64,000 nt of DNA from Nannocystis punicea (lineage in GTDB: Bacteria; Myxococcota_A; Polyangia; Nannocystales; Nannocystaceae). The stretch is from contig NZ_CP114040.1 of the NCBI RefSeq assembly GCF_026965555.1, forward strand, positions 6,882,001 to 6,946,000. Direction: 5' to 3'. Both the position numbers and the translations under genes were made by a program. The notes beneath the pieces are model-generated. The model was not told where the DNA came from. It ran no database searches and worked only from the letters and a program-made list of their open reading frames with translations. Positions 7,925 through 16,542 of this stretch are shown here, in pieces (the stretch's first letter is position 1; every line of letters starts with the position of its first letter).

Positions 7925-9321
7925 TCGTCGGCGCCGGGCCCAACGGCCTGGCCGCCGCGATCGTCCTCGCCGCCGCGGGTCGCTCCACCCTCGTGATCGA
8001 GGCCGCGGCCACCCCGGGCGGCGGCTGTCGCTCGAGCGCGCTGACCCTGCCCGGCTTCGTCCACGATCCCTGCGCCGCGATCCACCCGCTCGGCGCCGCC
8101 TCGCCGCTTTTTCGCAGCTTGCCGCTCGCGCGTCACGGCCTGGCGTGGATCGAGCCGCCGACCCCGCTCGTGCACGTCATGGCCGACGGCGCCGCGGTGC
8201 CGCTGGAGCGGTCGCTCGCCGCCACCGCCGCGCAGTTCGGCGCCGACGCGCCGATCTACCGCGACCTCGTGGGGCCGTTCGTCGCCCGCTTCGACGACCT
8301 CTTGCCGATGATCCTCGGCCCGCTGCGCTGGCCCGCCGATCCGCTGCTGCTGGCCCGCTTCGGCGCGCTGGGCCTGCGGTCGATGCAGGGCCTCGCGCGG
8401 CGCTTCGCCGACGAGCGCGCGCGGGCCCTGCTGGCGGGGATCGCCGCGCACGCGATGATCCCGCTCGACGCGCCCGCCACCGCCGCGTTCGCCCTGGTGT
8501 TGACGATCGCCGCGCACGCGGTCGGCTGGCCGCTCGCGCGCGGCGGCTCGCAGTCGATCGTCGACGCCCTCGTCGCCCACCTGCGCGAGCTCGGCGGCGA
8601 GCTCGAGCTGAACCACGACGTCACGCATATCTCCGAGCTGCCGCCGGCGCGCGCCTATTTGTTCGACGTCTCGCCGCGACGCCTGGCCACCATCACCGCC
8701 GGCCGCCTGCCCTCGGCGTACCTCCGCCGGCTCGGCTCGTTTCGCTACGGCCCCGGCGTCTACAAGCTCGACTGGGCCCTGAGCGCCCCGATCCCCTGGC
8801 GCGACCCGGCCTGCGCCCGCGCCGGCACCGTCCATCTCTCGGGCTCGCTCGCGGCCATTCATCACACCCTCGTCTGCGTCCACCGCGGCGAGATCGCGGC
8901 CGAGCCGTTCGTCCTGCTGGCCCAGCCGAGCCTGTTCGACCCCACCCGCGCGCCGCCGGGGATGCACACCGCCTGGGCCTACTGTCACGTCCCGCACGGC
9001 TCGGCCGCCGACGTCGGCGCGCGCATCGAGGCCCAGGTCGAAGGCTTCGCCCCCGGCTTCCGCGCCGTCATCGTCGCCCGCGCGGCCCGGACCGCGGTCG
9101 ACATGGCCCGCTACAACCCCAATTACGTCGGCGGCGACATCAACGGCGGCCTGGCCGATCTGCGCCAGCTGTTCTTTCGCCCGCTCGTCCGCCGCGATCC
9201 GTACACCACCCCCGCACCCGACATCTTCCTCTGCTCGTCGTCGACGCCGCCGGGCGGTGGCGTGCACGGCATGTGCGGCTACGGCTGCGCGCGCAGCGTG
9301 CTCGCGCGGGCGCTCGCGTGA
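7897..9321 (+). CDS. FAD-dependent oxidoreductase, phytoene desaturase (CrtI)-like
   Basis: A 474-residue flavoprotein. The N-terminal dinucleotide-binding motif is 'DAVIVGAGPNGLAAAIVLA', followed by 'TLVIEAAATPGGGCRS', the typical NAD(P)/FAD amine-oxidase/CrtI start. The C-terminal FAD-contact region reads 'FLCSSSTPPGGGVHGMCGY', as in carotenoid desaturase and retinol saturase-like proteins. The 28-base overlap with the upstream SDR implies co-translation and perhaps consecutive redox steps on one isoprenoid or lipid. No other carotenoid gene is near, so a carotenoid role is not established. ATG at 7897 places the motif at the usual residues 7-25. Confidence 0.82.
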   Translation: MARAAYDAVIVGAGPNGLAAAIVLAAAGRSTLVIEAAATPGGGCRSSALTLPGFVHDPCAAIHPLGAASPLFRSLPLARHGLAWIEPPTPLVHVMADGAAVPLERSLAATAAQFGADAPIYRDLVGPFVARFDDLLPMILGPLRWPADPLLLARFGALGLRSMQGLARRFADERARALLAGIAAHAMIPLDAPATAAFALVLTIAAHAVGWPLARGGSQSIVDALVAHLRELGGELELNHDVTHISELPPARAYLFDVSPRRLATITAGRLPSAYLRRLGSFRYGPGVYKLDWALSAPIPWRDPACARAGTVHLSGSLAAIHHTLVCVHRGEIAAEPFVLLAQPSLFDPTRAPPGMHTAWAYCHVPHGSAADVGARIEAQVEGFAPGFRAVIVARAARTAVDMARYNPNYVGGDINGGLADLRQLFFRPLVRRDPYTTPAPDIFLCSSSTPPGGGVHGMCGYGCARSVLARALA

Positions 9322-9340
9322 TCGATCACCATCGCCGACC

Positions 9341-10144
9341 ATGATGCGGCTCCTGTCCTTCAACCTCAACGCCTACGGCGAGCGGCACGGCCCGTGGAGC
9401 GCACGCCGGCCGCTCGTCGCGGCGATGCTCGCCGAGCAGCGGCCCGACCTGGTCGCGCTGCAGGCGGTCGCCCGCGACCCTGCGATCGAATCGGGCCGCG
9501 ATCAGGCCGCGCAGCTGGCCGGCGACGTCGGCGGGTACGACGTCGTCTACCGGCCCGCGGCGCGCGATGCGGACGGGCGTGAGCAGGGCCTCGCCTTGCT
9601 GTCGCGGGTCCCGGCGCTGGCGGTCCGCGTCCAGCCGCTGTCGCGCCGCGGCGACGACGACCCCCACGATCGCGTCCTGCTGCACGGCCTCTATCCGGCG
9701 CCCGGCGGCCCGCTCCACGTCGTCTGCGCCCACCTCTCGTGGGTCGACGAACAGGCGCGCGACAACGTCGACGAGCTCCTCGCCTACCTCGCCGCGCTCG
9801 CGGGCCCCACGCTCGTCCTCGGCGACTTCAACCAGACCCCGGGCAGCGACGCGCTCGCCCGCCTGGTCCGCGGCGGCCTCGTCGACGCCTGGTCCGCGCT
9901 GCGCCCCGACGCCCCGGGTCACACCTTCTACGAGGCCGGCGCGCTGGCCCGACGCATCGATTATTTGCTGCTCGATCGCCGGCTCGCCCCGCGCCTGCGC
10001 GGCGTCTCCCTCGTGCTCGACGGACCGGGCGAGCGCCGGGCCTCCGACCACGCGGGCGTCCTGGCGCTGCTGGCAATGCCCGACGAGCGGGCGGACGTCG
10101 CTCCGTCGACGCGCCAGGGTTTTCGCCAGCGATCGGCCCGCTGA
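9341..10144 (+). CDS. Endonuclease/exonuclease/phosphatase (EEP) fold protein with altered catalytic Glu
   Basis: The 267-residue product has most EEP landmarks: 'LLSFNLNAYG' at the N-terminus (Asn), 'VVCAHLSW', 'LVLGDFNQTPGS' (Asp and Asn), 'RIDYLLLD' and the final 'ASDHAGVLALL' (Asp-His). At the metal-binding position, usually 'LQE', it reads 'LVALQAVA', so the Glu is replaced by Ala. The protein may be a weak or non-catalytic member, or use another acid. It lies 19 bases after the FAD oxidoreductase, probably in the same operon. Family members cleave nucleic acids, sugar phosphates or lipids; the substrate is unknown. Confidence 0.78.
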   Translation: MMRLLSFNLNAYGERHGPWSARRPLVAAMLAEQRPDLVALQAVARDPAIESGRDQAAQLAGDVGGYDVVYRPAARDADGREQGLALLSRVPALAVRVQPLSRRGDDDPHDRVLLHGLYPAPGGPLHVVCAHLSWVDEQARDNVDELLAYLAALAGPTLVLGDFNQTPGSDALARLVRGGLVDAWSALRPDAPGHTFYEAGALARRIDYLLLDRRLAPRLRGVSLVLDGPGERRASDHAGVLALLAMPDERADVAPSTRQGFRQRSAR

Positions 10145-10234
10145 CCACAATCGGCGCGGCCGGCGGAATCACCACACGACGCCACGTGCACCGGGCGGGC
10201 GTGATTCGACTGGCCCCATTCGGCCGCCCGTGTC

Positions 10235-10717
10235 ATGAACGGCCCGATGATCGAAACCGCTCAAGACCCCACCATCTACCAGGTGATTCGCGACCAGCAC
10301 CGCGCCATCTCGGAGCTGCTCGCCCAGCTGTCGCGCGAGCAGGACGTCGCCCGCGGTCAGCAGCTGTTCACCCGGGTCCGCGACGCGCTCGACCGCCACG
10401 CGCGGGCCGAGGAGGCCGTGTTCTACGACGTCCTCGCCCAGCACGACGCCGAGGGCAAGAAGCTGGCCCGCGACGCCGAGTCCGACCACTCGGACATCCG
10501 GCGCCGGCTCGCCGAGCTCGAGGTGATGCGGGCCGACGACGACGCGTGGGGGTCGAGGATCGAGGCGTTGACCGAGAACGTGACGCAGCACGTCGAGTTC
10601 GAGGAGAACACGATCTTCCCCGCGATGGAGGCCTTCATCGACGACGATCAGGCGCGCACCCTGGCCGAGACCTTCGAGGCGCTCGAATCGCGGGTCGAGC
10701 CCGAGGCCGCCGCGTGA
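10235..10717 (+). CDS. Hemerythrin-domain protein
   Basis: A 160-residue four-helix bundle. Metal ligands look complete: 'IRDQHRAI', 'DRHARAEEAVF', 'ESDHSDIRRRL' and 'QHVEFEENTIFP' give the His and Glu/Asp set of a di-iron site. Such proteins bind oxygen or act as iron/redox or nitric-oxide sensors or stores in the cytoplasm. A more intact relative is found at 46878 and a degenerate one at 46342. ATG at 10235 is used; another ATG four codons on (MIETAQ) is also possible. Confidence 0.85.
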   Translation: MNGPMIETAQDPTIYQVIRDQHRAISELLAQLSREQDVARGQQLFTRVRDALDRHARAEEAVFYDVLAQHDAEGKKLARDAESDHSDIRRRLAELEVMRADDDAWGSRIEALTENVTQHVEFEENTIFPAMEAFIDDDQARTLAETFEALESRVEPEAAA

Positions 10718-10762
10718 TCGGCCGACTACGATGATTTCCCGCCCGCGGAGCGAACCACGGCA

Positions 10763-11848
10763 ATGAGCGGAGTCGTATCACCGGAGGTCGCGCTCGGCTC
10801 GGCCGCGAGGGAGTCGGACCTGCGCGCGCGGGTCGGCGGATGGGGCCCGTCGCCGCGCGAGGTCGTGGTCATGCGGGCGCTGCCGGGCCTCGGCGACTTC
10901 CTGTGCGTCACGCCGGCCCTGCGGGCCCTGCGGGCCGCCCTGCCGCGGGCGCGGATCACCTTGCTGGGCCTCGCCGGCACCCGCGCGCTGGTCGCCCGCT
11001 ATCCGCACCTCGTCGACCGCCTGCTCGCGTTCCCCGGCTTCCCCGGCCTGCCCGAGACCCCGCCCGACGTGCGCGCCTTGCCCGACTTCCTGCGCGCGGT
11101 GCAGGACCGCTTCGACCTCGCGCTGCAGATGCACGGCGACGGCCTGGTCAGCAACATCTTCGTCCAGCTGCTCGGCGCGCGGGCCACCGCCGGCTTCTAC
11201 GCCCCGCCGCAGCCGTGCCCCGATCCGGCCACCTTCCTGCAATACCCCGGCGATCTGGCCGAGCCGCGCATTCACCTCAGTTTGCTCGGCTTCCTCGGCG
11301 TCGAGGCGCGCGGCGAACGGCTCGAATTCCCGCTGGCCCCGGCCGACGAGCGCGAGTGCGACGCGGCGCTGCGGGCCGCCGGCCTCGCGCCCGACGTCGG
11401 CTTCGCCATCGTCCACCCCGGCGCCGCCGCGCCGCAGCGGCGCGTCGAGCCCGAGGTGCTCGCGCAGGTCGTCGACGGCCTGGCGACGCGCGGCCTCGCC
11501 GTGGTCGTCACCGGCCACGCCCACGAGGCCGGCCTCGCCGCCGCCGTCGGCCGCCGCGCCGGCCGCGACCTCGTCGATCTGGTCGGCCGCACCTCGCTCG
11601 GCACCCTCGGCGCGCTGGTCCGGCGCGCGCGCCTCGTGGTCGCCGGCGACACCGGCGTCTCGCACCTGGCGAGCGCGCTGCAGACCCCGAGCGTCGTCGT
11701 CTTCCGCGTCACTGCCCCGGGCCGGTGGGCGCCCCTCGATCGCGTGCGTCACCGCGTCGTCGACGCCCGCACCGCGCCGCCGACGGCCGCAGCGATCCTG
11801 GCCGAGGCCGACGCCGCGCTGTTCCTCGCGGGGGTGGACCGTGATTGA
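10763..11848 (+). CDS. GT9 glycosyltransferase (ADP-heptose:LPS heptosyltransferase-like)
   Basis: A 361-residue GT-B enzyme. It begins its fold with 'VVVMRALPGLGDFLCVTPAL', the family's 'R...LGD.ll.tPal' motif. The C-terminal nucleotide-sugar half has 'FAIVHPGAAAPQRRV' and 'RLVVAGDTGVSHLASAL', matching the conserved 'D(S/T)G..H' site. It likely transfers heptose or another sugar from an ADP donor to the LPS core at the inner membrane. It opens a long plus-strand cluster; the last codons overlap the start of the next gene (GTGATTGA). Confidence 0.85.
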   Translation: MSGVVSPEVALGSAARESDLRARVGGWGPSPREVVVMRALPGLGDFLCVTPALRALRAALPRARITLLGLAGTRALVARYPHLVDRLLAFPGFPGLPETPPDVRALPDFLRAVQDRFDLALQMHGDGLVSNIFVQLLGARATAGFYAPPQPCPDPATFLQYPGDLAEPRIHLSLLGFLGVEARGERLEFPLAPADERECDAALRAAGLAPDVGFAIVHPGAAAPQRRVEPEVLAQVVDGLATRGLAVVVTGHAHEAGLAAAVGRRAGRDLVDLVGRTSLGTLGALVRRARLVVAGDTGVSHLASALQTPSVVVFRVTAPGRWAPLDRVRHRVVDARTAPPTAAAILAEADAALFLAGVDRD

Positions 11849-12362
11849 CCCGCGGGCCGCGCTGCGCCGGGCCCGACGGCTGCTCGTCGTCCCGCCCGCG
11901 GCCGGCTGCGACGAGCTCGGCCCGGCGCTGATCCGCCTGCGCGTCGCCCTGCCGCAGGCGCTCGTGGTCCTGCTGGCCGACGCGCGCGCGGCCGGGCGGG
12001 TCGCCGCCTTCGTCGACGAGGTCATCCCCGCCGGCGCGTGGTCGCGGTTCGACGCCCGCCGCCTCGCGGCCCTGGTCGAGCGGCTGGCCGGCGCCCGCCT
12101 CGACGCCGCCCTCGTGTTCACGGCCGTCGGCGAGACCGCCTTCGAGGTCGCCTACCTCGCCTATCTCGCCGGCATCCCGGTGCGGGCCGGCTTCGCCGTC
12201 GAGTTCGGCGGCACCGTGCTCTCGCCGGCCGTCCCGCCCCCGCCGGCCGGCGTCATCGGCCCGGGGCGCCACCTCTCCCTGCTCGACGCGCTCGACCTGA
12301 GCGCGGCGCTCGCCCCCGCGGGCGCGAAAGCGAGGCCATCGTGCGACGACTCCGCGTTCTGA
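11841..12362 (+). CDS. Truncated GT9-like protein (N-terminal half only)
   Basis: The 173-residue product matches only the first Rossmann half of a GT9 enzyme: 'RRLLVVPPAAGCDELGPALI' corresponds to the LGD segment of its neighbour, then 'ALVFTAVGETAFEVAYLAYL' and 'LAGIPVRAGFA'. The glycine of the LGD motif is lost and the donor-binding C-terminal half is absent. The GTG start at 11841 overlaps the preceding gene, and the end overlaps the next by 22 bases. It may be a decayed paralogue kept for translational coupling, or a subunit that pairs with another GT9 protein. Confidence 0.6.
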   Translation: MIDPRAALRRARRLLVVPPAAGCDELGPALIRLRVALPQALVVLLADARAAGRVAAFVDEVIPAGAWSRFDARRLAALVERLAGARLDAALVFTAVGETAFEVAYLAYLAGIPVRAGFAVEFGGTVLSPAVPPPPAGVIGPGRHLSLLDALDLSAALAPAGAKARPSCDDSAF

Positions 12363-13327
12363 CCTGGCACGTTCACGGCAGCTACCTCTACTACCTCACC
12401 CACGCGCCGCACGACTTCTACCTGCCCGTAAAGCCAGGTCGTCCCGAGGGCTACGGCGGGCGCAGCGGCGGCTTCGCCTGGGGCGCCAACGTCCACGAGG
12501 TCGCGGCCGACGTCCTGGCGCAGCAGCAATTCGACGTCGTCCTGTTCCAGTCGCGGCGCAACTACGAGTGCGATCAATTCGAGGTCCTGAGCCCCGCCCA
12601 GCGCCGTCTGCCGCGCGTCTACCTCGAGCACGATCCGCCGCGCGAGTCGCCGACCGACACCCGCCACCCGGTCGACGACCCCGACGTCCTGCTCGTGCAC
12701 GTCACCCCGTTCAACGCCCTCATGTGGGACGCCGGGCGCACCCCGGCGCGGGTCGTCGAGCACGGCGTCCGCGTCCCCGACGACATCCGCTGGACCGGCG
12801 AGCTGACGCGCGGGATCGTCGTCGTCAACGACCTCGCGCGGCGCGGCCGTCGGCTCGGCCGCGACGTGTTCGACCGCGTGCGCGCCGACGTCCCGCTCGA
12901 CCTCGCCGGCATGGACTCGACCGCCCTCGGCGGCCTCGGCGACCTGCCGCTGCGGGAGCTGCACGCGCGCCTCGGCCGCTATCGCTTCTTCTTCAACCCG
13001 ATCCGCTACACCAGCCTCGGCCTGGCCGTGTGCGAGGCGATGATGATCGGTCTGCCGATCCTCGGCCTCGCCACCACCGAGATGAGCACCGCCGTCCAGA
13101 GCGGCGTCAACGGCTACGTCGAGACCGACCTCGGGCGCCTGGTCGGGCACATGCGGCGCCTGCTCGCCGATCCGGCCGAGGCCGCCGAGCTGGCCGTCGG
13201 CGCGCGCAGGCTCGCCCGCCGGCGCTTCGGCATCGACCGCTTCGCCGCCGACTGGTCGCGGGTCCTGGGCGAGGTCACCGGATGTCCCGAGGGACAGGTC
13301 ACCGAGCCGGCGCGGAGGACCGCGTGA
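12341..13327 (+). CDS. Glycosyltransferase, GT-B (GT1/GT4-like)
   Basis: A 328-residue protein. It starts with a GTG at 12341 (RRLRVLTWHVHGSYLYYL). Recognisable parts are 'YLEHDPPRE', 'RVVEHGVRVPDD', and 'NPIRYTSLGLAVCEAMMIGL', equivalent to the 'E.fGl...EAMa.G' nucleotide-sugar motif. Similar proteins occur in capsule/LPS clusters. It overlaps the previous gene by 22 bases and the next by the 4-base junction GTGA, so the three are translated together. A small inverted repeat TGTCCC-GA-GGGACA lies inside its 3' end at 13283-13296. Confidence 0.8.
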   Translation: MRRLRVLTWHVHGSYLYYLTHAPHDFYLPVKPGRPEGYGGRSGGFAWGANVHEVAADVLAQQQFDVVLFQSRRNYECDQFEVLSPAQRRLPRVYLEHDPPRESPTDTRHPVDDPDVLLVHVTPFNALMWDAGRTPARVVEHGVRVPDDIRWTGELTRGIVVVNDLARRGRRLGRDVFDRVRADVPLDLAGMDSTALGGLGDLPLRELHARLGRYRFFFNPIRYTSLGLAVCEAMMIGLPILGLATTEMSTAVQSGVNGYVETDLGRLVGHMRRLLADPAEAAELAVGARRLARRRFGIDRFAADWSRVLGEVTGCPEGQVTEPARRTA

Positions 13328-15195
13328 AACCCCTGCCGTTCGAGGCCGACGCCGACGTGGGCTACGCCGCGCGCCCGCTGCGGATCGCCATGATCAGCGA
13401 GCACGCCTCGCCGCTCGCGCCGCTGGGCGGGCGCGACAGCGGCGGGCAGAACGTCTACGTCGCCCAGGTCGCGCGCCACCTCGGCCGCCGCGGCCACCGG
13501 GTCGACGTGTTCACCCGCCGCGACGGCCCGACCTTGCCCACGGTCGTCGAGCTCGGCGACGGCGTGCGCGTGATCGCGGTCGACGCCGGCCCGCCCGCGC
13601 CGCTGGCCAAGGAGACCCTGCTGCCGCTGATGCCCGCGTTCACCCGCGCGGTCGCGGCCCACGCCCGGCGCGAGCGCTACGACCTCGCGCACGCCAACTT
13701 CTTCATGAGCGGCCTGGTCGCCGCCGAGCTCAAGCGCGAGCTCGGGGTCCCGTTCGCGGTCACCTTCCACGCCCTCGGCAAGGTCCGGCGGCAGCACCAG
13801 GGCCAGGCCGACGGCTTCCCCGACGAGCGCTTCGCCATCGAGGAGCGGGTCGTCCGCGAGGCCGACGTGATCGTCGCCGAGTGCCCGCAGGACGAGGTCG
13901 ACCTGATGACGCTCTACTCGGCCGATCCCGAGAAGCTCGTCATGGTCCCGTGCGGCTTCGATCCCGGCGAATTCTGGCCGGGCGGCCGCGCCGAGGCCCG
14001 GGCCGCGCTCGGCCTCGCCGACAGCGACCGGGTCGTCCTGCAGCTCGGGCGCATGGTCCCGCGCAAGGGCGTCGACAACGTCATCCGCGCGCTCGCGCGG
14101 CTGCCCGCCGACCTGCGCGCGCGCCTCGTCGTCGTCGGCGGCGAGGCGCGGCGGCCCGACCCCGCGCTCACCCCCGAGATCGGCCGCCTCCAGGCCGTCG
14201 CGCGCGCCGAGGGCGTCGCCGATCGCGTCACCTTCGTCGGCAGCCGCGGCCGCGACGAGCTGCGCGACTACTACGTCGCCGCCGACGTGTTCGTCAGCAC
14301 CCCGTGGTACGAGCCGTTCGGCATCACCCCGCTCGAGGCCATGGCCTGCGGCGTCCCGGTGATCGGCGCCAACGTCGGCGGGATCGCCCACACCGTCGCG
14401 CACGGCGAGACCGGCTACCTCGTCCCGCCGAGCGACCCCGACGCCCTCGCCGACAAGCTCGCGCTCGTCCTGTCGCAGCCGCGCCTGGCCCGGCGCATGG
14501 CCCAGCTCGGCCTCGAGCGCGTCCACGCCATGTTCACCTGGGAGAAGGTCGCGGCGCGCCTCGCCGACGCCTTCGCCGGGGCCGTCGGTCGTCGGCCCGC
14601 CGAGGCGCCGACCGCCGCCGTCGCCGCCGTCGACCGCGGCTTCGACGACCTGCTCGCAGTCCTGTCGCGCGCCCGCTCGAGCCTGCGCGACGACATCGTC
14701 CGCGCCGCCGACCTCGTCAGCACCGCCTTCGCCCGCGGCGGCAAGGTGCTGGTGTGCGGCAACGGCGGCAGCGCCACCGACGCCCAGCACTTCGCCGCCG
14801 AGCTCGTCGGTCGCTTCCTCGCCCCCGACCGCCCCGGCCTGCCGGTCATCGCCCTCAACGCCGACACCGCCGTGCTGACCGCGTGGGCCAACGACGTCGG
14901 CTACGCCGACGTGTTCGCCCGCCAGGTCCGCGCCTACGGCCGCCCCGGCGACCTGGTGTTCGGCATCTCGACCAGCGGCCGCTCGGCCAACGTCGTCGCC
15001 GCCCTGAAGGCCGCCCGCGACTGCGGCCTCCACACCTTCGCCCTCCTCGGCGGCACCGGCGGCGAGGCCGGCGACCTCGCCGATTGCGCCCTGATCGTCC
15101 CCTCGCCCGACACTCAGCGCATTCAGGAGGTCCACACCTTGGCCCTGCACCTGATCTGCGAATTGGTGGAGGCGCGGGTGGCCCCCTTGCAATGA
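13324..15195 (+). CDS. Fusion: GT4 glycosyltransferase + sedoheptulose-7-phosphate isomerase (GmhA/SIS)
   Basis: A 623-residue bifunctional protein. Residues 1 to about 420 are a GT4 transferase: 'ISEHASPLAPLGGRDSGGQN' as in sucrose-phosphate-synthase-like GT4s, 'VLQLGRMVPRKGVDNVI', and 'EPFGITPLEAMACG' near 329. Residues about 440-623 are a SIS domain of the GmhA/DiaA type: 'VLVCGNGGSATDAQHFAAEL' near 477 and 'FGISTSGRSANVVAALKAA'. GmhA converts sedoheptulose 7-phosphate to D-glycero-D-manno-heptose 7-phosphate, the first step of ADP-heptose synthesis. The frame is continuous with no stop between the halves. GTG at 13324 overlaps the preceding TGA. Confidence 0.88.
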   Translation: MKPLPFEADADVGYAARPLRIAMISEHASPLAPLGGRDSGGQNVYVAQVARHLGRRGHRVDVFTRRDGPTLPTVVELGDGVRVIAVDAGPPAPLAKETLLPLMPAFTRAVAAHARRERYDLAHANFFMSGLVAAELKRELGVPFAVTFHALGKVRRQHQGQADGFPDERFAIEERVVREADVIVAECPQDEVDLMTLYSADPEKLVMVPCGFDPGEFWPGGRAEARAALGLADSDRVVLQLGRMVPRKGVDNVIRALARLPADLRARLVVVGGEARRPDPALTPEIGRLQAVARAEGVADRVTFVGSRGRDELRDYYVAADVFVSTPWYEPFGITPLEAMACGVPVIGANVGGIAHTVAHGETGYLVPPSDPDALADKLALVLSQPRLARRMAQLGLERVHAMFTWEKVAARLADAFAGAVGRRPAEAPTAAVAAVDRGFDDLLAVLSRARSSLRDDIVRAADLVSTAFARGGKVLVCGNGGSATDAQHFAAELVGRFLAPDRPGLPVIALNADTAVLTAWANDVGYADVFARQVRAYGRPGDLVFGISTSGRSANVVAALKAARDCGLHTFALLGGTGGEAGDLADCALIVPSPDTQRIQEVHTLALHLICELVEARVAPLQ

Positions 15196-15217
15196 CTCGC
15201 CTTCGAACGGAGGACCC

Positions 15218-15958
15218 ATGACCCTCGTGATCGAATCACCCCTCGCGGGCAAGACAGCGCTCGTGACCGGCGGCGGCTCCGGCCTCGGCGCCGAGATCGG
15301 CCGCACCCTCGCGGCCGCCGGCGCGCACGTGGTCGTCGCCGACATCCAGCCCGGGCCCCTGGCCCGCCTCGTCGCCGAGGTGCGCGACGCCGGCGGCAGC
15401 ATCGAGGGCGCGCCGCTCGACGTCCGCGACGCCGACGCCGGCCAGACCCTGATCGAGGACATCGTGACCCGCCGCGGCCGCCTCGACGTCCTCGTCAACA
15501 ACGCCGGCACCGACAAGACTCTCGCCGTCGACGAGCTCAGCGTCGACGACATCGACCGCGTCCTCGCCGTCAACCTGCGCGGCCCGTTCGTCCTCAGCCG
15601 CGCCGCCTTCCCGCGCCTGCGCGCCCAGGGCGGCGGCTACATCGTCAACATCGTCTCGACCGCGGCCAAGCGGGCCTGGCAGAACGCCAGCGCCTACCAC
15701 GCCAGCAAGTGGGGCCTCCTCGGCCTGTCCCACGCCCTCCACGTCGAGGGCCGCCCGTTCGGCATCAAGGTCACCGCGCTCCTGGCCGGCGGCATGCGCA
15801 CCCCGTTCATCCTCGACCGCTTCCCCGACACCCCGATCACCAACCTCCAGGACCCGCGCAACGTCGCCGAGACGATCCGCTTCCTCCTCGCCATGCCCGG
15901 CGAGTCGGTCGTCCCCGAGCTGATGGTCGTGCCGATGCGCGAGACGAGCTGGCCATGA
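15218..15958 (+). CDS. Short-chain dehydrogenase/reductase within the heptose cluster
   Basis: A 246-residue classical SDR: 'TALVTGGGSGLGAEIGRTLA' at the N-terminus, 'VNNAGTDKTL', a catalytic Ser in 'NIVSTAAKRAW', and 'YHASKWGLLGL' (Tyr/Lys). It is not the HldD epimerase, which is an extended SDR with a different N-terminal motif. It could reduce or epimerise a sugar or modify an acyl group; the context favours a carbohydrate role. A good ribosome binding site (GGAGG) precedes ATG 15218. Its TGA overlaps the GmhB start as ATGA. Confidence 0.8.
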   Translation: MTLVIESPLAGKTALVTGGGSGLGAEIGRTLAAAGAHVVVADIQPGPLARLVAEVRDAGGSIEGAPLDVRDADAGQTLIEDIVTRRGRLDVLVNNAGTDKTLAVDELSVDDIDRVLAVNLRGPFVLSRAAFPRLRAQGGGYIVNIVSTAAKRAWQNASAYHASKWGLLGLSHALHVEGRPFGIKVTALLAGGMRTPFILDRFPDTPITNLQDPRNVAETIRFLLAMPGESVVPELMVVPMRETSWP

Positions 15959-16542
15959 CGCGCCTCCGCCCCGCCGCCTTCCTCGACAAGGACGGCACCC
16001 TCATCGACGACGTCCCCTACAACGTCGACCCCGCCCACGTCCGCCTGACCCGCGGCGCCCGCGACGGCGCCTGGTCGCTGCGCGCCGCCGGCTACGCCCT
16101 GGTCGTCGTCACCAACCAGTCGGGCGTCGCCCGCGGCCTGTTCAGCCCGCACGACCTGCTCGGCGTCCAGGCCCGGATCGAGGACCTGCTCGACCTCGAG
16201 CTCGACGGCTTCTACTGGTGCCCGCACCTGCCGGCCGGCGCGGTGCCCGAGTACGCCGTCGTCTGCGACTGCCGCAAGCCCGCCCCCGGCCTGCTCCGCC
16301 GCGCCGCCCTCGACCTCGGCCTCGACCTCGCGCGCTCGTGGATGATCGGCGACATCGCCAGCGACGTCGAGGCCGGCCGCCGCGCCGGCTGCCACACCGC
16401 CCTGCTCGCCGCCTCCCCGCCCGCGCCCGAGCCCCGCCACGCGCCGACCCTCGTCGCCGCCGACCTCGCCGAGGCCGCCCGCCGGATCGTCGCCGACCAC
16501 AACTTCGGCGAGCACGACGAACGCCCCACGTCCTTCGCCTGA
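15955..16542 (+). CDS. gmhB: D-glycero-D-manno-heptose 1,7-bisphosphate 7-phosphatase
   Basis: A 195-residue HAD-superfamily phosphatase. The nucleophile motif is 'FLDKDGTLID' (Asp11, Asp13), followed by 'VVVTNQSGVARGLF', the zinc-loop region 'CPHLPAGAVPEYAVVCDCRK' and 'MIGDIASDVEAG'. All match the histidinol-phosphatase/GmhB subfamily of about 180-200 residues. It removes the 7-phosphate from the heptose bisphosphate made by HldE. It is translationally coupled to the SDR upstream (ATGA) and separated from hldE by a repeat-filled spacer. Confidence 0.9.
   Translation: MTRLRPAAFLDKDGTLIDDVPYNVDPAHVRLTRGARDGAWSLRAAGYALVVVTNQSGVARGLFSPHDLLGVQARIEDLLDLELDGFYWCPHLPAGAVPEYAVVCDCRKPAPGLLRRAALDLGLDLARSWMIGDIASDVEAGRRAGCHTALLAASPPAPEPRHAPTLVAADLAEAARRIVADHNFGEHDERPTSFA

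Noticed and set aside
13114..15573. Very long minus-strand open frame (819 codons) opposite the GT4-GmhA gene
   Set aside because: It is the antisense of a proven coding frame in G+C-rich DNA, rich in Gly/Val/Asp/Arg with no domain; the plus strand has clear GT4 and SIS motifs.
15218..15958. HldD epimerase for the SDR in the heptose cluster
   Set aside because: It has the classical short SDR pattern (GGGSGLG, YHASK) and length 246, not the extended SDR fold of HldD.
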